Source: WFQV01 sp964611145 (GTDB lineage Bacteria; Bacteroidota; Ignavibacteria; Ignavibacteriales; Melioribacteraceae). From it: 25,620 nt of DNA. Made by a program: the position numbers and the translations under genes. Shown in pieces: positions 7,897-16,675 of this stretch. The stretch covers positions 1-25,620 of the forward strand of contig CAZSYM010000034.1 of the NCBI GenBank assembly GCA_964611145.1, read 5' to 3'. Each line of letters opens with the position of its first letter. Position 1 is the first letter of the stretch. The notes below the pieces were generated by a model. That model made no database searches. It was given only the letters and a program-made list of their open reading frames with translations, and had not been told where the DNA came from.

Positions 7897-10704
7897 CTAA
7901 AATCTCAAGCCTATTCCGAATTTAACGTTTCTTCTCGTCAAGTAACGCGCCGGGTTAAAAGGATAAGGAGAAAGGGGCGCTTGCAAATCGGGATAGAGCG
8001 GGTCGTTCCACGTCAAAGGTGTCGGGTCGCCATATTCGTACGCTCTCCCCGTGGCGGGATTGATAATTGCGGAGTTCTTGGTATCCAGCAGATTATTTAT
8101 TTCCACCTTTAAGGAGAATTTCAAGCCGCCGAGAGTAAAATATTTTTCGATATTCATATCAATCCAGAACCAATTATCCCCTATGGCTCCGTAACGATTC
8201 GTTCTATCGTAAATATATTCGGGACGTCCGTCTTCCGTATAGTTGCCGGTAAAGATAGCTGGAGTATAGCGTTTACCCGATTCAAAAAATATCCTCGTGT
8301 AAATATTTATGTCGTCCAAAATTCCTTTTCCGAAACCAAAGAGAGGTTTATCTTTCTGAATGTAAAAATTGAAACTCGCACTTGCGGTAATCGGTCTATC
8401 CCACTGCACATATTGTTCCTTAATGGATTCGGTCAAATCGCCTTTAAGAATCAAAACGCCTTCGTCCGCGGAAGAACTTTTACCCGTTACAATGGAATAG
8501 GAGAAAGAAAGCATTCCGTTAAACCACTTCCCTATTCTCTTTTTATATTCTATTTCCAAGCCACGGGAACGGGCGTAATCCAAGTTAGCGTAAGTGATAA
8601 AAGACTTGGTGGCAAATCTGGCGGAACGAATTTTTGCCGTGCGAGTACGAATATAATCGAAAATATCTTTGTAATAAGCCGTTACCGTGAGTACATCGTT
8701 TTGGGTAAACTGAGTTTTAAGTCCCAACTCATAAGCGACCGTGGTTTCGGGATTCAAATCAGGATTTCCAAATTTCTGAAAAGACGATTTCGCACTCGTG
8801 GGACTCAATTTAGCATAAACGAATTGCGGACGGGGCCACTTTGAAAAATGTCCGTAAGAAAAGAACAAAATCTGATTATTGGTTACGGGATGAGAAATTC
8901 CCAAGCGAGGGCTCAAGCGTGCTTTCCAACGCCGCCCGCCGAACCAACCGAAAGTATCTTCGTGATAACGTTTTCGCGTCTCGTCGGGAATAGTAATTAC
9001 TTCGGGATTATTAACCGCATCGTCCACATATTTACCGGGGAACCAATAATCGAGACGCAAACCGAAATTCAAAATCATTCCTTCGAAATTAACATTGTCC
9101 TGGGCATAAAAGGCTCCGTGAGCGGGGAAAACACGATAAATATCGTTGTTCAATCCTAACGTGCCAATCCAAGGTTTATAAATATCCACAACTTGCATCT
9201 CTTGGAAAACCATATTAAAACCGGTTTTGAACTTGTTCTTCTCGTCGAAGAAACTCGTTAAGTCTCCTTTAATGGAATACTCATCGATGAAATGGTCTCG
9301 CCATGTAAACGGATTCCCGACGTCCCAAAAGCCGTCACCGGGAATCACCCCCACGGTATCTCTATCCAAATTATAATATTCAATTGGGAAGGTTACAATA
9401 TCTTTGGGTTCTCTGTACTCGTACCAATATTTTCCGTTTGCATCAGCACGAAGATTGGAAAAGAAATGATTTAATTTCACTTCATAAAAGGTTTTGGAAT
9501 TAAGCGTATGTGTCCAGCTCAAAGTCATGTATTTGTTATCGTGCGTAAATGTATTCGCATTATCGAGAATCTTTTGAAAACGATATTGATACCCCGGGCT
9601 CGGTTCTACGTATTCAAGATTCGCTTGCAAGGATTGGGAATTTTGATTGATATTAACAGATTGATTATAAGAAAAATAAAGTTTCATTGTAGGGCTAATT
9701 TTATAAGTCAATTTTCCCATCCAGAACCAATTATTTTCCGCTCGGGGAGCAAATCGAGTACCGTAAAAAGTGGAGGAATAAAGCTGTTTTGCCGTAGGTT
9801 TATAATACCCTTGAGTAATACCGTCGCTTATTCCCATATAAAAACTACCGAAGAAAGAAAGCTCACCGGGGATTTTAACTCCCAAAGCGGGCAACAAATA
9901 TTTTGTAATGGGTTCGGGACCTGAGAGGTTGGCTTGCACAATATCCGTATTGAAAACATGATAAGATTCCTTATTACCGAAATTATCACGTCGATAACTA
10001 ATTGCACCTCGATAAGTATCGCCTCCTTCACGGGTTTTCACATTCACAATTCCCGAGGTTGCCTGTCCGTATTCCGCATTGAAACCGCCGGTAATTACCT
10101 GAACCTCTTCAATTGCGTTCGAGCTTAGCTCCAATCCGAAGCCGGTTCCCGCCAAAGGATCTTGCACCGAAACGCCGTCCAAAAGATAAGCGTTCTCGTA
10201 GGAGCGTCCGCCACGAATATGAATTTCATGATCCGATTCAACAACTCCCGCTTGCTGAGAAACCACATCTTTCACATCCTCAACAGCCGCCACTTCGATA
10301 TCCTTTTTAGAAATGGAACGAATGCTTTGCGTTTCCTCCACATCCACCAAAGGTTTATCGCCGACAACCACAACGTCCTGCTCCAACGTAAGGACGGTTT
10401 CTTGCATCTTAACATCCAGTTTCAAGGTCTTACCGGCTTTAACGTTTATGCCCGTAAACTCCATAGTCTTATATCCGATAAGCGAAACGCTCACGGTATA
10501 AGTTCCGGGTGCAATATCCTCTATTCGGAATTTCCCGTTAAAATCCGTCGCCGCTCCGTAGTAAGTTCCTTTCAGCAAGATGTTCACGCCAGGAAGAGGC
10601 TCGCCGCTTTTGGCATCGGTGACGGTTCCAACTATTCTTCCTTTTCCCTGCGCAAGGAGGAGTAACGGTAAAAGAAAAATTATCGTTAGAAAAAGTTTTT
10701 TCAT
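7897..10704 (-). CDS. TonB-dependent receptor with carboxypeptidase-regulatory-like N-terminus
   Basis: This is a 935-residue outer-membrane receptor. Parts: signal peptide (1-19); a CarboxypepD-regulatory-like Ig domain (about 22-100; GRIVGTVTDAKSGEPLPGVN, DFNGKFRIEDIAPGTYTV); a plug domain (about 130-228; IHIRGGRSYENAYLLDGVSV, ITGGFNAEYGQATSGIVNVK); and a long 22-strand-type barrel with many aromatic alternating strands, ending in RNVKFGIGLRF with the terminal Phe used by the BAM machinery. Such receptors import large or scarce solutes with TonB/ExbBD energy. The substrate is unknown. No SusD homologue is adjacent; the upstream lipoprotein with which it shares a 4-bp ATGA overlap (10701-10704) may fill that place. 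Organisation is as in Oar/SusC-like receptors, but assignment to either is not safe. Confidence 0.9.
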   Translation of the reverse strand: MKKLFLTIIFLLPLLLLAQGKGRIVGTVTDAKSGEPLPGVNILLKGTYYGAATDFNGKFRIEDIAPGTYTVSVSLIGYKTMEFTGINVKAGKTLKLDVKMQETVLTLEQDVVVVGDKPLVDVEETQSIRSISKKDIEVAAVEDVKDVVSQQAGVVESDHEIHIRGGRSYENAYLLDGVSVQDPLAGTGFGLELSSNAIEEVQVITGGFNAEYGQATSGIVNVKTREGGDTYRGAISYRRDNFGNKESYHVFNTDIVQANLSGPEPITKYLLPALGVKIPGELSFFGSFYMGISDGITQGYYKPTAKQLYSSTFYGTRFAPRAENNWFWMGKLTYKISPTMKLYFSYNQSVNINQNSQSLQANLEYVEPSPGYQYRFQKILDNANTFTHDNKYMTLSWTHTLNSKTFYEVKLNHFFSNLRADANGKYWYEYREPKDIVTFPIEYYNLDRDTVGVIPGDGFWDVGNPFTWRDHFIDEYSIKGDLTSFFDEKNKFKTGFNMVFQEMQVVDIYKPWIGTLGLNNDIYRVFPAHGAFYAQDNVNFEGMILNFGLRLDYWFPGKYVDDAVNNPEVITIPDETRKRYHEDTFGWFGGRRWKARLSPRLGISHPVTNNQILFFSYGHFSKWPRPQFVYAKLSPTSAKSSFQKFGNPDLNPETTVAYELGLKTQFTQNDVLTVTAYYKDIFDYIRTRTAKIRSARFATKSFITYANLDYARSRGLEIEYKKRIGKWFNGMLSFSYSIVTGKSSSADEGVLILKGDLTESIKEQYVQWDRPITASASFNFYIQKDKPLFGFGKGILDDINIYTRIFFESGKRYTPAIFTGNYTEDGRPEYIYDRTNRYGAIGDNWFWIDMNIEKYFTLGGLKFSLKVEINNLLDTKNSAIINPATGRAYEYGDPTPLTWNDPLYPDLQAPLSPYPFNPARYLTRRNVKFGIGLRF

Positions 10705-12251
10705 GGCTGTAATCCGAAATCTTCAAAAAATAGCTTATCAAAAAAGAGCATTACATTTCCTTGAATTCCGTCGCAAAGGTGCAGGGGCAAGCCAATGAAA
10801 AAGAGGTTTTTGGTATTGTTCATAAAAGCTATATGCCCCGACAATTGCCGACTGGAAAGGTCATACACCGTAAAAGCCGTAATGCTGTTCGGATAAAAAG
10901 TGCGTACGAATCCGGTAGTGCCGGAAGTTCTCAAATGGGGATAATCCAAACCGGCAGCGCTAAGCACCTCCGCACCTTTCAAAAGGAAAGGCACCGGGTC
11001 TTTTTGCCCCAAAGAATCGATAGGCAAAAAGTTTTGCAAAGTTCCCAAATCGAACGGGAAAGTATCCGAAGAATCCTCGAAGGTCATTGAGTATGCAATA
11101 TGCCCGCCGCTTTGAATATATTTTTGCGTAATCAAATTAGTCAAATCCATTCGCGGCGTGGAACCGGAATACCAAAAAACATACTTGAACAATTTGACGG
11201 TTTGAAGAAAAGTCAAAAACTCATACGGCAATTTTGTATTTTCCAAATCCAACACGTCATACTTATCCTTTAAGACTCCACCGTGCACATTGTCGAAAAC
11301 CTCGGAATAAAAGTCCGCCGCACTTTGATTACCTGCGTAATCGTCAATTATAAGAACTTTCCCCTTAGGCTTTTTGACAAACCAGGCGGAACCAGAGTCA
11401 GGCAAAGAAATAAATTTCGACTTTGCACCCGAAATATCCACCGCTTGCACATAAATTACGTTATTGTCATCAAGCTTCAAATTTTTCAAATTAACGGGGT
11501 TCGTTTTATTCTCCGACCCGTCGATTAAAATCTTCATTTCCGCATCGTTTCCGTTAATATTAGTCACCGTCAATGTAACAAGACGAACGGAGCCTTCCAA
11601 CGAAACCACATCCTTTGTTGTATCGTTGAGTGCAAGATTAATTTTAACAATGGTGGAGTTACCGTCCAAATCCTCCGCATCCCAGCCAAAAGTCATAACG
11701 GGGAAAGATTCAGCCGGGAGGATGGTTTCCTTCGACCAGGAAACCGTGGGAGTCGAATTTTTAATTGGGAAAACCTGTTTGGCGGGCGTAGGGTCGACTT
11801 CGCCTATATCCGTAAAGCTTTCGCCTTCGTCATATTTCCCGTTACCGTTTGCATCCGTAAACGGTTCCGCTCCGAAATCAATTCCGTTCCTAACGACTTT
11901 TTCGTCATATTTATTGTTGCCGGAATTATCCACAGCCACGACTTCGAAACAATATGTAGTGTCCTGCGAGCCGATAGGCAAAGAAAAGACGGAATCGTTT
12001 TTAGACGTAAAATGCCATACGGAATCTATGCCATCCCATTTAAAATAATATCCGATAACAAGCCCGTCCGGGTCGTCGCCCCACCAGTGAACTTGCAAAC
12101 GACTTTTCTGTTTGCTAATGGAACTATCGGGATAAAGGAAAAGGGAGGTGTTAGGCGGTTTATTAGCTATCGGATTATCCGTAATATTTTCCTTACACCC
12201 GTAAGCCAAAAGGAAAAGGAACCAAAAGCCTATAAATAATTTTTTACTCAT
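10701..12251 (-). CDS. Lipoprotein with Ig-like modules, Ca-binding-like loop and amidotransferase-like C-terminal domain
   Basis: I do not recognise a named family for this 516-residue protein. It has a lipoprotein signal (LLAYGC, Cys19, followed by KEN). Residues about 30-110 look like an Ig/fibronectin-type module (HWWGDDPDGLVIGYYFKWDG is typical of Ignavibacteria surface proteins). Residues 133-148 (DANGNGKYDEGESF) form a dockerin/EF-hand-like acidic loop. Residues about 165-290 are a second beta module. Residues about 296-516 look like a Rossmann-type class I glutamine-amidotransferase-like/ThuA-like domain: GKVLIIDDYAGNQSA, FKYVFWYSGSTP, YIQSGGHIAYSM, GLPLHLCDG. The catalytic Cys-His-Glu set cannot be identified, so it is probably a binding fold. 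It follows the intrinsic terminator at 12271-12314 and is translationally coupled to the TonB-dependent receptor, so it is probably that receptor's surface partner. Confidence 0.72.
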   Translation of the reverse strand: MSKKLFIGFWFLFLLAYGCKENITDNPIANKPPNTSLFLYPDSSISKQKSRLQVHWWGDDPDGLVIGYYFKWDGIDSVWHFTSKNDSVFSLPIGSQDTTYCFEVVAVDNSGNNKYDEKVVRNGIDFGAEPFTDANGNGKYDEGESFTDIGEVDPTPAKQVFPIKNSTPTVSWSKETILPAESFPVMTFGWDAEDLDGNSTIVKINLALNDTTKDVVSLEGSVRLVTLTVTNINGNDAEMKILIDGSENKTNPVNLKNLKLDDNNVIYVQAVDISGAKSKFISLPDSGSAWFVKKPKGKVLIIDDYAGNQSAADFYSEVFDNVHGGVLKDKYDVLDLENTKLPYEFLTFLQTVKLFKYVFWYSGSTPRMDLTNLITQKYIQSGGHIAYSMTFEDSSDTFPFDLGTLQNFLPIDSLGQKDPVPFLLKGAEVLSAAGLDYPHLRTSGTTGFVRTFYPNSITAFTVYDLSSRQLSGHIAFMNNTKNLFFIGLPLHLCDGIQGNVMLFFDKLFFEDFGLQP

Positions 12252-12270
12252 ACTTTACAATTCAATTTTT

Positions 12271-12314
12271 TTAAAAAAGCGAACTTGCCCGCTCCCCACG
12301 GAACGGGCAAATTC
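12271..12314 (-). terminator. Intrinsic terminator inside the T9SS gene cluster
   Basis: On the - strand, GAA-t-TTGCCCG (12314-12304) pairs with CGGGCAA-g-TTC (12291-12281): ten base pairs with one mismatch around a 12-base loop, then GC and TTTTTT (12278-12273). It starts 8 bases after the stop of the 696-residue gene and ends about 20 bases before the start of the lipoprotein gene. It is the strongest terminator in the window. Since no clear promoter lies in the remaining bases, the five downstream genes may depend on readthrough. Confidence 0.75.
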
Positions 12315-12322
12315 CCGAAAAA

Positions 12323-14413
12323 TTATTTAAGCAACATCATTTTCTTAACGGAAACAAAATCGCCCGCCGTCAAACGATAGAAATACAAGCCCGACGCCAA
12401 ACCGCGAGCATTGAATTCCACCTTGTAATTACCGGCGGTTTGATAACCGTTTACCAGCGTAGCAACTTCCTTACCCAAGACGTTGTAAACCTTAAGGCTC
12501 ACGTTACCAGCCTTCGGCAAGGAATATTTTATAAGAGTAGTAGGATTAAAGGGATTAGGATAATTCTGTGAAAGTTCGAATTTATCGGGCAAAGCGCCTT
12601 TAATCTTCTTCACACCCGTAAAACCGATAAAGTCGTCCGCATTGCGGGGGTCCAATTTATAATTACCGTAGGAATAATAAAGTATTCCAACCAAAGCATC
12701 GAAATGGTCACCGGTCTTAATTCTATAAGGATCGTTTTCCTGGGAAGCGTCCCAATAATTATTATAAGGGTGGTTCCCATCCTGCAATTCGACGCGCGCT
12801 TGGATATTGGAATTATCCGCAACAAGCATTTCTCCATAATTACGATTTCCATTGACTCCGGGTCCCGTTTCACCGTCCGCATTATCATCCACAACGGTTA
12901 CATTGTCATATTCAATCAGCACGCTTTCATACGATTCGGCGGGCAAGGTTCCAGAACCGGACAAATCAATCACGTCGGTACCCAAAACCGTAGGTTCGGG
13001 AAGCGCAACACCTGTAGCGTTCACGGTAACAAGGGACGGATCATCTATATTCGTAAGGCGTGTAAGCCCGTGGGATTCCACCACAAGCCCGGTAACAGTC
13101 ACGTCGTCTCCCTTTTTAAGTTTAAGAGGCTCGGTACCGAAAAGTTGAATTCCGCTCCATGGACCTGTTCCATTCTGAATATAAACAAGCGTCCCGAAGT
13201 CGGAAGTGTCCGCAGTAACCACACCGCGAACCGTTACGGTATAGCCGTTATATCCGCTGTAACCGGAGCCAAAAGGACTGTATTGTACATCCTGAATGGT
13301 AAGAGGCCTATCCAAAACCAAATAAAAATATCTGTTATTGGCAAAGTTATTGGGATTCGTAGAAGTCAAATTGTCGTTATCAATAGCACGCACGTAAAAA
13401 TCGACCAGTCCGGTATCTCCCAAAGCGGGGATAACGGCGGAATAAATGGAATCGCCATCGCTGATTGGGTGCATCTGAATGGAATCCTGCGTTCCCATAT
13501 TCACACGATAAACCAGCCAACCTTCTTTAATTGAGCCGTCGGAATCGGTTAGTTTTGCCTGAACCGTAACGGCATCGTTAGGACCTACGGTAATAACATC
13601 TCTCGAAATATTGGAGACTCTCGGCGGCAACGCACTTCCGTATTTAATATCATCGGGATAAATAGGATCAATCATAAACCAACCGTCCGTGAGATTGGTT
13701 CTTGTTTCTATAAACCCGCGGATATACTCGATTTTAGTGCCTGCCAGCGGGGTTTGCATTGTATAACGTACATAATCGGACTGATTACCTACGTACATGT
13801 GTAAATTATTCTCGTCAAAAATTCCGAAACTTCCGCTACCGACGGAGATTTCGTCCGTAACCGTTACGTTACGGATTTCCACATACATTCCTTCGTATTT
13901 TTCCATTTCGTACTTTGGGGTTCCGTCGGGATTGACAAAATCGGAGATGCTCAGCACGATGGGAGCGGGACGTTTGGATTTGAAATCGACCACATCCTCC
14001 GCTTCGAATTTAATCAAATTAAACTGCGTGGTTGTATAATACTCATTAACCACACCCGTAACCTTGACAACCATACCGGTATCCAAAGCATTGAAAGCGG
14101 CGGAAGAAATTCCGTTCTGCCGAACAATTATCCCCGACCACTCGTTATCGGTAGTATCTCTCAGATAAAATCCCGCTCCGCCCACATGCAAAGTGGCGGT
14201 ATTTGGGTCGTCGTACCTGAAAGGAGCGTTCATAACCACACCGGTAATAACAACCGTGTCCTTGTTCAAAGGAGAGGGATAATCGTGAGGCTCCGTAGCC
14301 AAAGAATCGGGCGAAATGTATTGAATAGCCCTAACGGGAACCTCCGGGTAATTCTGCGCAAATACTTGCGCGGCAAACAAAAGAACTACTATTGCAATAG
14401 CCTTAATTTTCAT
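12323..14413 (-). CDS. T9SS-exported multi-OB-fold protein
   Basis: This is a 696-residue secreted protein with a Sec signal peptide (1-20, VFAQ) and a T9SS type A sorting domain (about 607-696; SQNYPNPFNPTT, VYNVLGKEVATL, GLASGLYFYRL, KKMMLLK). Between them are four OB-fold-like units recognisable by VVITGVVMNAP (53-63), MYVEIRNVTV (176-185), YTVTVRGVVTAD (391-402, followed by VYIQNGTGPWSGIQLFG) and VLIEYDNVTVVDDN (498-511), and an Ig-like domain (about 262-365) with the DSDGSIKEGWLVYR pattern. OB-folds of this sort occur in secreted nucleases and in DUF5689-like proteins; no enzyme domain is present here, so the role is probably binding or scaffolding. It is 12 bases downstream of the 689-residue gene, hence co-transcribed, and is followed by an intrinsic terminator. 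It may work with the phospholipase D-like protein, which has a related OB region. Confidence 0.82.
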   Translation of the reverse strand: MKIKAIAIVVLLFAAQVFAQNYPEVPVRAIQYISPDSLATEPHDYPSPLNKDTVVITGVVMNAPFRYDDPNTATLHVGGAGFYLRDTTDNEWSGIIVRQNGISSAAFNALDTGMVVKVTGVVNEYYTTTQFNLIKFEAEDVVDFKSKRPAPIVLSISDFVNPDGTPKYEMEKYEGMYVEIRNVTVTDEISVGSGSFGIFDENNLHMYVGNQSDYVRYTMQTPLAGTKIEYIRGFIETRTNLTDGWFMIDPIYPDDIKYGSALPPRVSNISRDVITVGPNDAVTVQAKLTDSDGSIKEGWLVYRVNMGTQDSIQMHPISDGDSIYSAVIPALGDTGLVDFYVRAIDNDNLTSTNPNNFANNRYFYLVLDRPLTIQDVQYSPFGSGYSGYNGYTVTVRGVVTADTSDFGTLVYIQNGTGPWSGIQLFGTEPLKLKKGDDVTVTGLVVESHGLTRLTNIDDPSLVTVNATGVALPEPTVLGTDVIDLSGSGTLPAESYESVLIEYDNVTVVDDNADGETGPGVNGNRNYGEMLVADNSNIQARVELQDGNHPYNNYWDASQENDPYRIKTGDHFDALVGILYYSYGNYKLDPRNADDFIGFTGVKKIKGALPDKFELSQNYPNPFNPTTLIKYSLPKAGNVSLKVYNVLGKEVATLVNGYQTAGNYKVEFNARGLASGLYFYRLTAGDFVSVKKMMLLK

Positions 14414-14425
14414 TTTTTCACCTAT

Positions 14426-16495
14426 TTATTTAATGACCAAAAATTTACCTGTCTTGATTGTTCCTGTGATATTATCTTTAACCGTGAAAAGATACATACC
14501 CGAAGCAATTGCTTGATCGCCGTCGGTAATCAAATCCCATGGCTCTTCTCCGCCCGTCATTTGTTGCGAACCATCTTTGGAATAAGTCTGGAACCAACGC
14601 AAATCGGAACCATTGCTCGCGGTCGTATGATGAATTCTTTTCACAACGTCGCCCGAAAGGGTATATATCACAATCTCGCAATCTTTCGGGAGATTATAGA
14701 AATAAATTTTGCGCAATCGCTCGGAAGGACCGTCCCAATAAGCGCTTCCGTAGTAAGGATTCGGATAAACTCCTACTTTCACGTTCGGGTCGGAAGTGGG
14801 TAAAGTACCAGGCAAAACCTTCACGGCATTAGCCAATTTACTGGATTCGAGGCTTTGGAGATTATTCTCCGGGTCACCTTTATCGAAAGCGGTAACGGAA
14901 TACACATATTCCCAACCGTTCAGAAGGTTATCAATTTCGAACTTATAATAATATTTAGTGGTATCGCCCTCGAAAGTTACCGGTTTATCCAATTTGATAT
15001 AATCGAAACCGGTATTAAAACCGATATTATTCACACTATCGAACTCGGCAATTTTAACCAACGCCTTTTGTAAATCCTGTGTTTCCGTCAAATCGAAACC
15101 GGCATTGGTTCTGTAAATTCTATACCCTTCAAAATCCCTCTTACCGGAAATGGGATCAACGGAAAATTCGGAACGTTTATTCCAATAAATAATTACTTTT
15201 CGATTTTGCGGGACCACTTTCACAACGGGGTTTTTAGGCGGTGCTGGCAAAATATAACGTGTTATCTTGCCGTCGCCGTCAAGATCTTCGCCCGGGTCGA
15301 GAACGCCGTTACCGTTTTTGTCTTCTCCGTTGTATGCTCTTAAAGCCCAAGCGGCATTGGAATAAAGATTTTTTTTCTGTAGCTCTGTGTCGTATGCGGC
15401 GGGGTCGTTACCGAATTTTTTAGCCGCCACAATGGCAAAGGTAATATTAATCGAATCTCCAGGCGCAATGGTTTTAAAAGGACCTGCGGTAATCAGGACG
15501 GAACGATTGCTCGGTTTTTTCAAATCGTCATGATTTATTCCCGACGACCAGCGATTTTGTCCGCCAAAATATCCCTCCATTTTCTTATAACGTTTCACAT
15601 CCGTTGTAGGAGCGAAAAAATTAGGATTGTTTGTATTTCGAAATTGCCAACTTACAAAATTCACACTATCGTAATGCGCCGAAGCACCGAGGAATTGAAT
15701 GCCGATATAATGGTCCGTAAATCCAATATCACCCGTAGCATCGAATTCATAAGCGATATGCAAAGAATCGTTGTAACCGTTTCCGCCTTTATTATAAAAG
15801 GCAGCGCCAATCCTGGGCGAAGTAATATTGGTATTACGCACAACGGTATCCGTCCACAACCCTATAAAAACGCTATCAATGTATTTATCCGAAACGTTTT
15901 TTATCCAATAATTCATTATCACGAAGAAATTTGCGAAAGTAAAATTCCACGCATAACTTTCCTGATGAACAGCAATTCCCAAAGGAACGTGATCCACTAT
16001 AAGCTCGCCGTTGCTAAGCGTAATATTCGTATCCACATAATCCATTACAAAATCTTGATGCGAAACAGCCGAAGGCGAAAAATAACGGGAATCAATGAGT
16101 GAAGAACGCTCTTTAACCAAATCCCCAGGTTGATTTGTAAACTCCCATCCGCCTCCACGATTGGAAACGGAAGCGGCATCGACGGCTGCGGTGGTTACAA
16201 AAGGTCCACGAGCATTGTTGCCCAGCGAATCGTCCGCTATGAACCCTCCGACCCAAAGTCCGCCGTCAAAAATGTGTTCTATTCCGCTACCGAGAGGATA
16301 CTCGCACGAGGGTTGCTCGGGCCACAAGCTAAAGCCGTTGCCGTATGCACCAAAGTTCGTAACGGTAAGCCCTATATTACCGACATTCGTGTACTTGGAA
16401 TTGTCGTCATCCAACTGTTTTTTTATTTCCCCTCTTTTGTTTTGGGAAAACAAAACTGTCGTTACAACTAAAAAAATCGCTAATATTCTTTTCAT
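14426..16495 (-). CDS. Large secreted protein with Ca-binding-like loop, fibronectin III domain and T9SS-like C-terminus
   Basis: I do not recognise a named family. The protein has 689 residues with a signal peptide (MKRILAIFLVVTTVLFSQ). Residues about 35-370 form a large beta-rich region rich in aromatic and Gly/Asn residues (FDGGLWVGGFIADD, GNGFSLWPEQPS, VIMNYWIKN), a composition seen in many Ignavibacteria surface proteins. Residues 391-411 (DKNGNGVLDPGEDLDGDGKI) form a paired acidic loop like a dockerin or EF-hand. A fibronectin III-like domain follows (about 418-560; VIIYWNKRSE, FEGYRIYRT, YYKFEIDNL). The end (about 573-689; GVYPNPYYGSA, VIYTLSGDVVKRI, ASGMYLFTV, KTGKFLVIK) is a variant T9SS sorting or FlgD-like Ig domain. 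It is the first gene of the - strand cluster; no catalytic motif is seen. It could be a surface adhesin or binding protein. Confidence 0.75.
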   Translation of the reverse strand: MKRILAIFLVVTTVLFSQNKRGEIKKQLDDDNSKYTNVGNIGLTVTNFGAYGNGFSLWPEQPSCEYPLGSGIEHIFDGGLWVGGFIADDSLGNNARGPFVTTAAVDAASVSNRGGGWEFTNQPGDLVKERSSLIDSRYFSPSAVSHQDFVMDYVDTNITLSNGELIVDHVPLGIAVHQESYAWNFTFANFFVIMNYWIKNVSDKYIDSVFIGLWTDTVVRNTNITSPRIGAAFYNKGGNGYNDSLHIAYEFDATGDIGFTDHYIGIQFLGASAHYDSVNFVSWQFRNTNNPNFFAPTTDVKRYKKMEGYFGGQNRWSSGINHDDLKKPSNRSVLITAGPFKTIAPGDSINITFAIVAAKKFGNDPAAYDTELQKKNLYSNAAWALRAYNGEDKNGNGVLDPGEDLDGDGKITRYILPAPPKNPVVKVVPQNRKVIIYWNKRSEFSVDPISGKRDFEGYRIYRTNAGFDLTETQDLQKALVKIAEFDSVNNIGFNTGFDYIKLDKPVTFEGDTTKYYYKFEIDNLLNGWEYVYSVTAFDKGDPENNLQSLESSKLANAVKVLPGTLPTSDPNVKVGVYPNPYYGSAYWDGPSERLRKIYFYNLPKDCEIVIYTLSGDVVKRIHHTTASNGSDLRWFQTYSKDGSQQMTGGEEPWDLITDGDQAIASGMYLFTVKDNITGTIKTGKFLVIK

Positions 16496-16502
16496 TTACG
16501 CC

Positions 16503-16544
16503 TTACGTAATTATTTAATTTATTTTTTACGAACTTACTAAGTT
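16503..16544. promoter_or_regulatory. Two palindromes upstream of the T9SS cluster
   Basis: TTACGTAA (16503-16510) and AACTTA-C-TAAGTT (16532-16544) are perfect inverted repeats, 8 and 37 bases upstream of the first gene of the - strand cluster (ATG at 16495). The second overlaps TAAGTTCG (16537-16530, - strand), one base away from the TAnnTTTG -7 motif, but no TTTG stands at the right distance. They may be operator sites of a dimeric regulator; AT-rich sequence makes short palindromes fairly common. Confidence 0.3.
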
Positions 16545-16620
16545 AAAATCTTTTGGGAAAGAGTGCAAGACGAAAGAAAAACATTTATTGGAAAGCTTCA
16601 GAAAAGATTATATAGGAAAA

Positions 16621-16656
16621 TAAAAAACAAAGCTTAATTCTCGCTACTGTTTTTTA
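16621..16656 (-). terminator. Possible bidirectional terminator after the EamA gene
   Basis: TAAAAAACA (16621-16629) and TGTTTTTTA (16648-16656) can form a 9-bp stem around an 18-base loop. On the - strand the right arm runs TGTTTTTTA and continues TTTTCC, giving a U-rich end 20 bases after the EamA stop codon. The stem is made mostly of A-U pairs, so strength is doubtful. The rest of the 180-base gap 16496-16675 holds only the palindromes and a lone TATAAT (- strand, 16612-16607). Confidence 0.35.
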
Positions 16657-16675
16657 TAACCCCCTTTGCTCCACA

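Noticed and set aside
12704..13534. Open frame of 276 codons on the + strand opposite the multi-OB-fold gene
   Set aside because: No motif or start signal; explained by the codon use of the - strand gene.
3438..16495. Sus-type polysaccharide utilisation locus
   Set aside because: No SusD-like protein, glycoside hydrolase, lyase or sugar regulator is encoded; only the TonB-dependent receptor would fit.
16607..16612. TATAAT on the - strand as promoter of the surface cluster
   Set aside because: No -35 element at 16-18 bases, and it lies more than 110 bases from the start; a chance match in AT-rich sequence is likely.
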